A DNA stretch of 64,000 bases from Bacteroidota bacterium (GTDB lineage: Bacteria; Bacteroidota; Bacteroidia; Bacteroidales; CAIXZF01): the NCBI GenBank assembly GCA_022709385.1, contig JAKLIX010000006.1, forward strand, positions 62,001 to 126,000, read 5' to 3'. A model generated the notes under the pieces. It did no database searches. It was not told the origin of the DNA and was given only the letters and a program-made list of their open reading frames with translations. This document shows positions 27,601-36,900 of this stretch, piece after piece; within the stretch, counting starts at the first letter, position 1, and each line of letters starts with the position of its first letter. The position numbers were made by a program, and so were the translations under genes.

Positions 27601-30600
27601 AGCTCAGGGTGCTGCCCGCACATACGGGGCTGTTGCTGTTAGCAGTGGGAGTCGGTAGTGCATGGATGACAACGGTGGTGATGGATGTGTTTTTACAGCC
27701 GTTCAGGTCGGTCACCGTCACAGTGTAAACACCGCCGGCATTCAGTCCTGCTCCTGCAATCACGGGGTTTTGCAGGATGGATGTAAATCCGTCGGGCCCG
27801 CTCCATTCATAGGATGTAAAGGAATTGACGTTCAGGTTGAGCTGATTGCCGGCACAGACAGGGGAGTTGCTGCCTGCTGTGGGCGTGGGCAGCGGATTGA
27901 TCACCACCACGATACTGGTGGCTGCGGAACAACTGTTTCCATCCGTTACCGTCACATGATAGGTGCCGGCACCACTGAGTCCTACAGGATCAATGAATGG
28001 ATTCTGAAGGGATGAATTGAAGCCGTTGGGCCCCGTCCATACATATACATTTCCTCCGTCCGCGGCCAGGTCAAGCAGCCCTCCGTCGCATACCGGGCTG
28101 TTGCTTGATGCTTGCGGTACAGGAAGTTCATATACTGTAACTGAAATGTCTGTCTGGTCGCTGCAGCCGTTGGCATTGGTGACCGTAACGGTATAGGTGC
28201 CGCTGTTTGCTGTTGTCGGGGATGGGATCTGTGGATTCTGCTGGTTTGAAGAAAAGCCGTCAGGCCCGCTCCATTGGTATGAGGTCCCTCCCGAGGCATT
28301 GAGCTGCAGCAGCACACCGGTACACACCGGACTGTTGCTTCCGGCAACTGGAACAGGCAGGGCATGCACCGTTACCTGGGTGGTGGTGGCAGCACTACAG
28401 CTGTTCGCATCGGTTACCGTCACGTTGTAGGTGCCGGCATTGGCTGACGTCACCGAAGGAATGACCGGGTTCTGGTCGGTCGACGAGAAACCCGAAGGAC
28501 CCGACCAGAGGTAGCCGGTGCCACCTCCGGCACTCAGTGTGAGGGGATCACCCACACAGACCGGGCCGGTATTGTTTGCAGTGGGCGTGGGCAGGGCATA
28601 GACGGTCACCTCTGTGATCGCTGCTGCCTGGCATAGGTTGACATCGGTCACGGTGACCGAATAAGTGCCGCCGCCTGCAAAGGGAACCGGGGTGATGACC
28701 GGATTCTGAGTACTGCTGTTGAAGCCGTTGGGACCGCTCCAGGAATAGGATACCCCGCCGCCTGACTGCAGGTTGAGCGTCGCACCGGTACAGAGCGGAC
28801 CGTTATTGACGGCTGTCGGCACAGGAAGGGGGTAAATGGTGACGTTCACATTGGTGGAAGCCTGGCAGGAGTTCGCATTGGTGACGGTTACAAAATAAGT
28901 GCCGCTGTTGATGGCCTGGGCATTGTTGATAATGGGATTCTGACTGTTGGAAGTGAATCCTTCCGGTCCCGTCCAGACATAGGAAGTTCCTCCGCTGGCT
29001 GTGAGGAAGAGGTTGTTGTCGGCGCAGAACGGGGCATTGCTGCCGGCCAAAGGTGTCGGAAGCGCGTTTACCACCACGTTTGTGGAAGCTGTTTTCTGGC
29101 AACCTTGCGCACTGGTCACGGTTACGGTATAGCTTCCCCCTGCAGTGACAGGGGCATTGGGAATGCTTGGATTCTGCGATGAAGAGGTGAATCCTGCCGG
29201 TCCTGACCATGCATAGCCGACACCGCCTCCGGAGGTGAGGTTCAGGGTGGCATTGGCACAGATCGGCGTATTGCTTCCGGCTGTGGCGTTCGGCAAAGGA
29301 TAGACCGTAAGTGTGACTGTTTCGATCAGGGTTTCCTCTCCGTCGAAGACCGTCACAGTGAATGTGGTGGTGGTCGTCGGGTTGGCCACCGGGTTGGCAA
29401 TGGTGTTGCTTCCCTGCAGCGAGCCCGCCGGAGCCCAGGTATAGGTGTAAATGCCGGACCCGTTGGCTGCAACCACAGATAACTGTGAAGTCTGTCCGAG
29501 ACAGATGGCGGGTGGCGTTGCCGTAATGCTGGTGATGCTCAACGGAAGGCCCGTGATGTTGATCTGTACCTGGTCGGGTGCACTTACGCAACCGGTGGTA
29601 ACATCAGTTACGGTCAGGGTATAGACTTGCGACTCGGAAAGGTTGATGGTGTTTGGATTTTGTATATTGGCAATCCCCCCCTGCAACATGGCCGATGGGC
29701 TCCAGAGATAGGAATAATTTCCTGTTCCCGCAGTGGCAGACCCGCTCAGGGTGGTGGAGGTATTGATGATGATGATCTGATCAGGTCCTGCATTGGCAAT
29801 GGGCATTTCCAGCACAGTAAGTGCAAAGGACGGATTGCTGGTATACTGCAGTCCGCAACCGTTTTGTCCCTGGACCGTGATATTGCCTGAAACTGCCACC
29901 GGGCTGAAGGCCACGGTGATACTTGAAGTTCCTGATCCTGAGGTGATGCTTGCTCCGGCCGGAAGAACCCAATTATAGGTACTCGCATTGGTGATTCCGC
30001 TCACGCTGAAAACATGGCCCCCCGTTCCCTGGCAAACGGAAACGGGTCCGGTGATGGTGCCTGTTCCGGCAGGCAGGGGACTGACGGTGATGGCTTTGCT
30101 GTTGGTGGTCGTATTCCCGCACGGATCAGAAGCCGTAACTCCCACACTGCCGCTGATGCTGGTGTTTCCGTAATCTATCACGATGGCGTTAGTACCCTGA
30201 CCTGATATGATAGTGGCACCAGTGGGCACAGTCCAGGTGTAATTGCTCGCATTGCTTACGGCCGTGATCGAGTATCCCACGCCGGTCTGACCGGCGCATA
30301 CATTCGCGGGTCCGGTGATGCTGCCGACACTGCCTAGCGTCAGCTTGGTCAAACTGCCGTTGATATAGCTGACATTGCCCATCAGGTCGCCCGGAAGATC
30401 AAAGGACTCTGAGCGGGTGGGAAGAGACAGATTGAAATTCAGGTTGGAAACCTGGGAGGCAACACAGGTATAAGTGAACCGCATCACAAACAGGGTGTCG
30501 GATGTGATGCTCAGGGTTACCATGCCGTCACTGAACCAACTGGCCCCAACCTGGTTGGTGGGCACACTCATCCCGTTGAAAACGAAAAAGCCGGAGGAGG

Positions 30601-30829
30601 TGAGGGAAGGATGTGCATTGACGATCGTATTAAACGAGAGTCCTGCGGGATAGGTAATGTAGAGTGAGAACCCTCCGATACCCGTGTAATTACTGGCCAA
30701 TACCGGTATGTCTACCGTAACACCCGCACTGTTACAACAGGATGAAACATTTCCCACCGTGAGTGTAGGCTGGGCCATGATGGCGCTTCCCCACAGGCAA
30801 ACAAACATCAGGAATACCGTCTTCTTCAT
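21692..30829 (-). CDS. Giant T9SS-secreted PKD/Ig-repeat protein (3045 aa) with cohesin-like and dockerin-like modules
   Basis: Signal peptide 1-19 (ending IMAQ), then a cohesin-like module (20-165) with an SCCNSAG start. Two GPxxVCxG PKD-like modules and a GPDQ pair follow. The main body is an array of ten about 75-residue SNSPVCAG/SGPNGF modules, another GPDQ pair and an array of about eleven 83-residue SGPNxF/SGTYSLTVTD modules. Near residues 2715-2765 is a dockerin-like duplication (NSTDALLAVQYGLG, then ADVNANGGVNAGDALIIMRR), followed by a second cohesin-like region. The last 80 or so residues (NKPNPFSQTTMIAFEIPEAG to PPGIYLYRLKY) are a type A T9SS sorting domain. The first dockerin half lacks an obvious calcium loop. 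It is probably cotranscribed with the 6271-residue gene 15 bases downstream. No catalytic domain was recognised. Confidence 0.88.
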   Translation of the reverse strand: MKKTVFLMFVCLWGSAIMAQPTLTVGNVSSCCNSAGVTVDIPVLASNYTGIGGFSLYITYPAGLSFNTIVNAHPSLTSSGFFVFNGMSVPTNQVGASWFSDGMVTLSITSDTLFVMRFTYTCVASQVSNLNFNLSLPTRSESFDLPGDLMGNVSYINGSLTKLTLGSVGSITGPANVCAGQTGVGYSITAVSNASNYTWTVPTGATIISGQGTNAIVIDYGNTSISGSVGVTASDPCGNTTTNSKAITVSPLPAGTGTITGPVSVCQGTGGHVFSVSGITNASTYNWVLPAGASITSGSGTSSITVAFSPVAVSGNITVQGQNGCGLQYTSNPSFALTVLEMPIANAGPDQIIIINTSTTLSGSATAGTGNYSYLWSPSAMLQGGIANIQNPNTINLSESQVYTLTVTDVTTGCVSAPDQVQINITGLPLSITSITATPPAICLGQTSQLSVVAANGSGIYTYTWAPAGSLQGSNTIANPVANPTTTTTFTVTVFDGEETLIETVTLTVYPLPNATAGSNTPICANATLNLTSGGGVGYAWSGPAGFTSSSQNPSIPNAPVTAGGSYTVTVTSAQGCQKTASTNVVVNALPTPLAGSNAPFCADNNLFLTASGGTSYVWTGPEGFTSNSQNPIINNAQAINSGTYFVTVTNANSCQASTNVNVTIYPLPVPTAVNNGPLCTGATLNLQSGGGVSYSWSGPNGFNSSTQNPVITPVPFAGGGTYSVTVTDVNLCQAAAITEVTVYALPTPTANNTGPVCVGDPLTLSAGGGTGYLWSGPSGFSSTDQNPVIPSVTSANAGTYNVTVTDANSCSAATTTQVTVHALPVPVAGSNSPVCTGVLLQLNASGGTSYQWSGPDGFSSNQQNPQIPSPTTANSGTYTVTVTNANGCSDQTDISVTVYELPVPQASSNSPVCDGGLLDLAADGGNVYVWTGPNGFNSSLQNPFIDPVGLSGAGTYHVTVTDGNSCSAATSIVVVINPLPTPTAGSNSPVCAGNQLNLNVNSFTSYEWSGPDGFTSILQNPVIAGAGLNAGGVYTVTVTDLNGCKNTSITTVVIHALPTPTANSNSPVCAGSTLSFNATGGTGYSWTGPNGFNSLLQNPGILNPTIAASGTYTVTVTDANNCSNTTTTDVVVNPLPIPSASSNTPVCVGNTLNLNANGGTGYTWTGPNTFTSGIQAPDITNVTLAAAGVYLVTVTDDNNCSAATSTTVVINALPVPTISSNAPICAGATLTLNAGGGTSYIWSGPNNFGSTLQNPSIPNATPAASGLYTVTVTNAQGCQKSIGINVNVHPLPVANAGPDQTINNGTATVLSGSATGGSGNYSYNWTPTNLLVNPNIFNPQTINLSSTQVFTLIVIDQSTTCQSLPDQVTITIEGGPLGVNVVATQTAICYGFGTTITANASGGSNTYTYTWASEPEGFTSDQSGISVSPEVSTTYHVSVFDGFTTVTGSITITVYELPLATAGSPDPVICANTLLELQGSASGGSGADYVYAWSGPNAFSSTDQNPTISNASTGNSGVYSLTVTDGNNCASVNTATINMTVHPRPAAGVSATPATTCANNTVNLSGTQTGGTAPYTYAWTGPDGFTSTAQNPVLSNAQPVNSGNYTLTVTDANGCSSTNDPGVTVTVHPRPIATADAVDDEICANLPIELLGSGSGGTGTTYTYAWSGPNSYTASTQNPVIPNAQVINSGTYSLTITDINGCASVNTATIEVEVHARPTASAASTPSALCQNNSFQLNATGSGGDSPYTWAWSGPDGFTSNLQSPTINNAQAINAGTYSVTVTDAEGCSSTNTATVQITIWPRPTATAAVTLNPLCANQTINLTGSGTGGSGTTYTYAWSGPNNYASSQQNPSISNAQPNFSGTYSLTITDVNACSSTNTATVQVTVNPRPTAIASVVQAQLCSNLTINLIGNASGGSSSNYNFNWSGPNSFSSNLQNPSIPNAALTNSGTYTLTVTDGNCNSVNTASVNVTVWPRPTAIATATPNSMCSNNPINLGGSGLGGLAPYTWSWTGPSGYTSTTQSPTIPNALPSMTGVYTLVVTDAHNCASTNNAVVNITVWGRPTAIASSPITSLCANGTIQLIGIGTSGLSPYTYAWSGPNTFSATTANPTISNAQPINSGTYTLTVTDAHSCSSTNTASVNITVWERPTAIASALQTELCSTTAINLIGNASGGNNSSYQFAWSGPALFSSPNQNPVISNAQTTNSGTYTLTVTDANNCNSTNTASVNITVHPLPLANAGPDQSTFNGNFVTLSGSATVGSGQYSYSWSPPGMLLNSNIQNPTTVNLSSTTTFTLIVTDLTTTCVSLPDQVTITITGGALAVSVSSDPDTICFGETTHVLASASGGSGNYTYSWVSVPPGFTSTEMNPAVTPALTTTYLVTISDGVNTASGSTEVHVNELPLGSAGTTTAIICNNLPINLTAGASGGSGSGYSYAWSGPSGFTSNAQNPVLANAQVINGGNYFLTVTDDNGCVSTNNSMVNVLVNPRPAASASAVQATLCTDQTLYLLGTATAGGGGPYTYQWSGPQTFASTDQNPVLPLVQTSNSGTYFLTVTDVNSCASATAGSISILVHPLPEVSFLTPYPDQCYSTPSFTLSGGNPGGGTYTGPFITNGIFNPEAAGIGTYTVTYHYIDGNTCEDSASAPVNVIFVPQISGVAQYDNPVNTLLGDIDLDLLDINSVLLSSTTTQAGTGAYSFKCLEDQIYTLEASTGRIPGGYNSTDALLAVQYGLGQIPLSALRQRAADVNANGGVNAGDALIIMRRFAGLIPTFPAGDWMFEIDTPDTVAGADETSTILCICTGDINGSNVPSGKKQASVNMVHQGNIWITDGKTIAVPVYAASSFEASAISLVITLPDPGFSITGIRTNLSGFEYGIHGNELRFAWYSLEPLVFRPGDQLFSLILETDQNAGVEAFSDVMLSIDAESEIADRTARPLPSVTLRTPVIQEYPISESRAFSLEANKPNPFSQTTMIAFEIPEAGDVRLELLNIFGSLQGMLLEAALPAGKHQVEVNAGHLPPGIYLYRLKYNGSEGMKQLSRRMTITR

Positions 30830-30954
30830 CTTTGAAAATTTTCTTTGTCAAAACCAATTCAAACTGGCAGAATATTGTTAATGGTTTGAAATGAAACCAC
30901 TTATTCTAAAATATTTTATAAACAAAACGCGCTTTGCCAAATACCTTTGCAGGA
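30830..30954. other. AT-rich spacer between two giant genes
   Basis: A 125-base gap upstream of the 3045-residue gene and downstream of the 2014-residue gene. It is clearly more AT-rich than the flanking coding DNA, so it may hold a promoter. I found only an imperfect -7 box (minus strand TTGGTTTTG about 15-20 bases before the ATG) and no clear terminator hairpin. Confidence 0.4.
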
Positions 30955-33900
30955 TCACTCCCTGATGACCATACTTCTGGTTTGCTGGTAAAGCTGGCTT
31001 TTCCCTTTCAGTTCAAGTTTATACAGGTACATGCCCGGGGCAAGGTTCCCGGACTGAAAACTGGTCTTATACACACCGGCCTGTTGCTTATCCTGCACCA
31101 GGATCTTTATTTCATTTCCGAGCAGGCTGAACAGGCTGAGCTTCACATCTCCCGCTTCGGGAAGCTGATAGGCGATCTCGGTGGTACTGCTGAAGGGATT
31201 GGGGTGGTTGGCACCAAGGTAAAATCCCTCGGAAGAGATGTTGTTGTCACTGCCATAAACGATTGAAGGCACATACAACCGCACTTTCTCAAATACTCTG
31301 GCCATGGGATCTGCCATTACGCTGATGGCATCCGGCTGGATTTCTGTCCTGCCGCCCGCACCGGGCTCGCCCTCCATGCTTACCACAAGGGTAAACACCG
31401 TCTCATTCTCTGCAAAAGCAGCCGGGTTGATATCGTACCAGGCGATTCTGAGCTGGCTTTCCGTGGCATTCCACAAGAAATGCTGCAGTTTACTTTTCAC
31501 TTCGCGGATCATCAGGCTGCCGGCAGGGTAGTTCAGTGCCAGGCTGATGGCGGAGGTGAGGATAGACTGGCCGGTTTTCACCGGTATTTCGACAGTGGCA
31601 TTGCCGTTGATATAGCGGCTGCCTCTTTGTTCGATGAAGACGGTTGGTTCAGTTTTAGCCGCAGAGGGAACCACAGATGCATTCACATCGCCTGCTGCAA
31701 GAGATTTGATCGGAACTGCCTGGTCAGATCCCGAGATCGTGGTTGGGTTGGGTATGCTGAACAACCAGTCGGGAATCGAAAAATGATCAACGGCACCGAC
31801 CCAGCGCCGCATGACGAGCAAGGCGTCGCCGGCATTCAGGGAACTGCTGTTGTTCACATCACCGGCCAGCTGGTTGAAGGGTGGAAGCGTGATCATTCCC
31901 ACGCTGTGCTGGGCAATGGCAAGGGCATCCACTGAATTTACCGAGCTGGTCGGGAAGGCACGGGTGGTGGTGGCAGACATGTTGTACTGTGCGTTGGCCA
32001 AACAGCGGAAGGCATATGCACCCGTTCCCACGATGGAAAGAGTGGAATCAAGGATTACATTGGAGGTGTTTTTCAGGTAGACCTTCACATTGCCCATCAG
32101 GGTGGAGCCCACATTGTCGTAGGAGACGGTGCCGGTAATCCTGGGGGGAAGGTTGATGCTGAGCGAACGGGTGGCACTGTTGGTGCAGTTATTCCCGTCG
32201 GTGTAGGTATAGGTGATGGTCCAGGTGCCAACGCCGGGGATGGTGGGATCCAGGATGCCGTTGCTGACTCCCGGCCCGCTGTAGGTTCCTCCTGCCGGGT
32301 TACCGCCTGTGAGGGTGTATGGCCCGCCTTCAAGACATACGGTCGGGAAGCTTGCCTGGCTTACGGTGGGCTGGTTATACACGGTGATGGGCAGTACGGT
32401 CACAGGACCGGCGCCACAGAGGTTATTCCCTTTCACGGTGATATTGCCGGAGCTTGCGGAAGCCGAGAAGTTCAGGGTAATGGTGTTGGAATTGCTGGTG
32501 CCGCTGATCCCTGAGGGATACGTCCAGATATAGGTCAGGGCATTGCTTATGGATGGCACAGTGTAAACCACACCGTTGGTGTTTTTACAGACGGAGATGG
32601 GGCCGCTGATGGCCTGGGGAGTTCCCGGCAGCGGTTGCACATTGACCGGCAGGTTGGCAGTGCCGCCGTTGCCGCAGCTGTTCTGCGGAGTCACCGAGAG
32701 CGTTCCGCTTGCGGCACTGGTGCTGTAAGTAACGGATATAGAGTTGGTGGTGCTGCTGCCGCTGGCTCCGGGAGGAAGACTCCAGGAGTAGGTGGTGGCA
32801 TTGGCAGGTGCCTGTATGGAATAGAATACCGTCTGGCCCTGGCAGGGAGTGTTATTGCCGAAGATCTGCACGGCATTCCCTGGCAGGGGGCTCACCGTGA
32901 TGGCAAGGGTGCTCACGGGGCCGTCACCGCAATCATTGTTTCCTTTGACGGTGAGGTTGCCACTCATGGCGAATGTGCTGATATTCACTGTGATGCTGTT
33001 GCCGTTATTGGCTGCTATCGTGAATCCTGTCGGCAGTGTCCAGACGTAGGATGTGGCCTCAGGTATGGCTGTGATGCTGTAAATAACGCCGGTGGCACCC
33101 TGGCATACCGTGGTCGGGCCTGAGATCAGTCCTCCGGAGGTCGGCAAAGGATTTACCGTCAGTGCGAGGTTGGAAGGCGTACCCTGACCGCAGCTGTTGA
33201 TGCCTTTTACAGAGATACTGCCTGACACGGCGGAGGTGGTGAAAGTCACACTGATACTGGTCCCGGTGCTGCTGCCTGTGGCACCTGCCGGAAGCGTCCA
33301 CTGGTAGGATGTGGAATTTGGCACCTGGGTGATGGAATAGGTGACAGTCTGTCCCTGGCACACGGTGGTGGCACCGCTGATGGAACCGGCGGCATCGGGA
33401 TAAGGCGTGATGGAAACCACGGCACTGCCGGTCATCTGCGTGGGACAGGTTTCCACCCATTCGTTTCTGGCGATGATGGTGTAAGTACCGGCATTGGTCT
33501 GGTTCCCGAAACTGAGCGGCGTGCCGGTTCCCGACAGGGTATCCACCGGAAATCCGTCTTTATAGAGCATGTACTCCACATTGGTGGTGGATCCGCTGAG
33601 TCCGACAGGCATGCCGGCACCGCCGATACAGTATGCTCCTCCGCCTTCGACCGTGTAAAGGGGAGGAGGGGAATCGGCAATCACGGTCACGAATCCGTCC
33701 ATCCAGCGGGTACAGCCAGTGTTGGGATTCGTTGCGAGTACCTGGTAGAAACCGGGGGTGCCAAAGGTGTTGAAGGTGACGCCGAAGCCTGTTCCGGCTA
33801 CACCGCCGTATCCCGGAACCACCACACCGTCGCGGTAAAGGGCATACACGATGCCAAGCTGGGTGTTGTCGAGCCCGACCTGTACACCCATGTCGCCCTG

Positions 33901-36900
33901 GCAGTAATGCCCGCCGGCCGGCTGCGGGGTGATGACATTGTATGGCAGGGGAAGGGCAGCCACAGATACGGTGGAATTGTTGAATTGGCTGGCAATGGTG
34001 ATGGCCGCACAATTGGTGATCTGGCAGTTGCCGGCTGGTGTTGTCTTCCATATCAACTGGCTTCCGCTGAAGAACCCGTTGCTGATGAATTTCAGGATCA
34101 CCAGCGTGGCATAGGATGGCAGGGTGCCCGGAACAAGGGAAGTCCAGGACATGATGACGGTGTCCGCACTGTTGTTTACCATCATGGCGCCCGGTCCGGG
34201 AAGATTGGGATTGATCTGCTTATGCCCTGCGAAGGTCAGGTTGGATCCGTTGAATCGCAGCTTGAGAGAGAAAGAACACACCTGGGAAAAATTATTGACC
34301 ACGATGGGCACAAAGACGGTGTCTCCGGCGCAGGCATTGATGGGAGGAATGGTGACATAGATCGGCGGAGAGTTCACGGTCATGGTCACTGCATTGGTGG
34401 TCACAAAGGGGCATAAACCGTTGATCCTGCAACGGTAACGGTAGCCCGACATGGTGACAAGGGTCGCTTTCACCTTCAGGGTCGGAGTGTAAACACCCAT
34501 GTAAGTGGCACTCGGGACCAGGTTATTCCAGGTGTTTCCGCCATCGGTGCTTTCCTGCCACTGATAACTGATGGAAGCCCCGTAGGTGGCCCCCAGGCAG
34601 GTAAAGGTGGCCGTGTCTCCGGCATATACGGTGGCCGGACTCGGTTGCTGAAGGATGAAAGGCCCGCCGTCCAGTACATATCCATCCTTAAAATCTGCAA
34701 AAAATGTAGTCAGACCGGTCGAATATTGACAAGCGCCCGGAGTCCAGGTTTCCCACATGATTTTTGTTGTGTCGCATTTGACATTGAATTTAAGTTCGTA
34801 TAATGTGCTGCTATCGGGAACTCCTACAGTACCTTGAACTAGATAATAAGCTAATCGAAAAACACTATAAGGGTTTCCATCTAGATTGTTTGGTACAACA
34901 AACCCCGACACGATTAAATTTGGGTGAATATTCTGAATGCCAACATATTGAAGTGCATTAAATTTATAGACTATTGAATGTGAAATTGAACTAATTGAAT
35001 CAAAACTGGCGACTTTAATAGGTACAACAATTTGTTGCATTGGACTAACACATGGACAACTGTAAATCGTATCAATCCATGTTTTCACAAGCTTGATGAC
35101 GGTAAGGGTGGCGCTGTTGGAGGTGATCGTTGTACCACAACCGGATAGCTCACAACGGTACTGATAATCGCTCATTTGCAGGGTAGGACTTAAAATTTTC
35201 AGGGTGTCGTCATTAACACCCTCGTAAGGGAATATATTGCTCAAATTAACCCAGAAAGTGCCGTTGTCGGTGCTGATCTGCCACTGGTAAAACGGAAGAC
35301 CGAGGGAGGATACGGCGAAGATGGCCGGGATGCCGGCAATGGCGAGAATACTCGTTGGATGTGAAGTGATGGAGGGGGTTCCGTTGGTGGCAGCGCCGTT
35401 CACATAATCGGCCGGGAAGGCAAGGCCGCCTCCTCCGGAAAAGAGGCAGTTCCCCGGTACCAGGGTGTCGAACACGATGGTGCTGTTGTTGGTGTACATG
35501 AAGCGCAGCTTGCAGATGGTGTCGTCTGCAATGGTGACGGGGCTGGCCGAGGCCCATTCAATCACCACGGTTCCGCTGGAACTGTTGACGGTGAAGCTGG
35601 AGGCAAGCTGGGGATGTACACTGAAATAGTTGACATAGGCGATATTCGATTGGTTATACAGCAGGGTGAGTTTAATGCCGGTCGAGTTCAGCAGGTTCTT
35701 GACCGTGATGGGAATCACGGCGATATTGCCCGGACAGGCATAGCCGGTTACCGCGGTGGCCCTGACGGGTGGCCCCACGCTCAGCAGCACGGTATCGGAA
35801 TACACCGACGGGGGACAGATACCGGTGACGAGGCATCGGTATTTATACCCGTTCATATTCTGCGTGGCTCCCGTGATGATCAGGTTGTTGGTAGTGACAT
35901 TACCGTAGGGGGGCGCATTGGACAGGTTGGCAAAAGTCTGGCCGTTGTTGATGCTGATCTGCCACTGGTAAGTGATATTCCCACCCGAAGCGAGCAGGCT
36001 GAATGTCGCATTGCCGCCTACGCCCGTACTCTGGTTTACGGGCTGTACATAAATGGATGGTTTGGGTATGATCTGTACGATCTGGGTCTTGTTGTTGTTG
36101 CCGGGAAAGGGATCTGTCAAGCCGTTGGGGAAGGCGGCCTGGGCGAAGATGGTGATGTTTCCGGGGCCAAAGGTGAAGTTGCCCAGCGTCACGGTGGTAA
36201 TAGCCCCCGGCGCCAGGGTCCCCGTCCAGGGTACACTGGGTTGCGAAACACCGTTGATCGACCAGTTCAGGGTGGCGGAGGTGATCAGGTTGATTCCCCC
36301 GTTGAATATCTTGATCTTTACCGGCCATTGTCCTTCACAGCTCTGGTTCACCGGGCTCGAGATGGAGTCAATTCCGATGTCGTTCGTGAAATTGGTGGTA
36401 TAGGTGATCTCCAGGTAGGGTTTGTTGGCCTGGTTCCATCCGTCGGCCCAGAGATAAAAAACACCGGAAGAATTGGTACAATAAAATCCCACGGCAAACC
36501 AACCCTGGCCGAGGGCGTTCTGGAGATCGGTCCTTGCCTGGGTACTCAGTTGCCTTGAGTTCTGACCTGCCGTCGGATTGGAAAAGGTGCCGTAGATCGT
36601 ACCGCTCCCGATCTGGGAAAAAAGGGTGGAGCCTGAACTGGTCACGGGATCGGCCGTCACTTTCCGGATCTGATATGTCGGATTATACTGCGAGGAGATA
36701 TAGAACTTCAGAACCACATTGTTGATGGTCGAGCCCGGCGGAATGGCCGTGATGTCGAACTTCATCCAGCCCCTGTTCCCGCTGCTGTTGGGGCCCTGGG
36801 CATGTACCAGGCTCGTCTGGGCCTTCACTCCCTGGTTGTTGGCTGTCCCTGTCCAGTAGTCAATATCCTGGGGATAACAGTTGGTCACTGCAGCCTGCCC

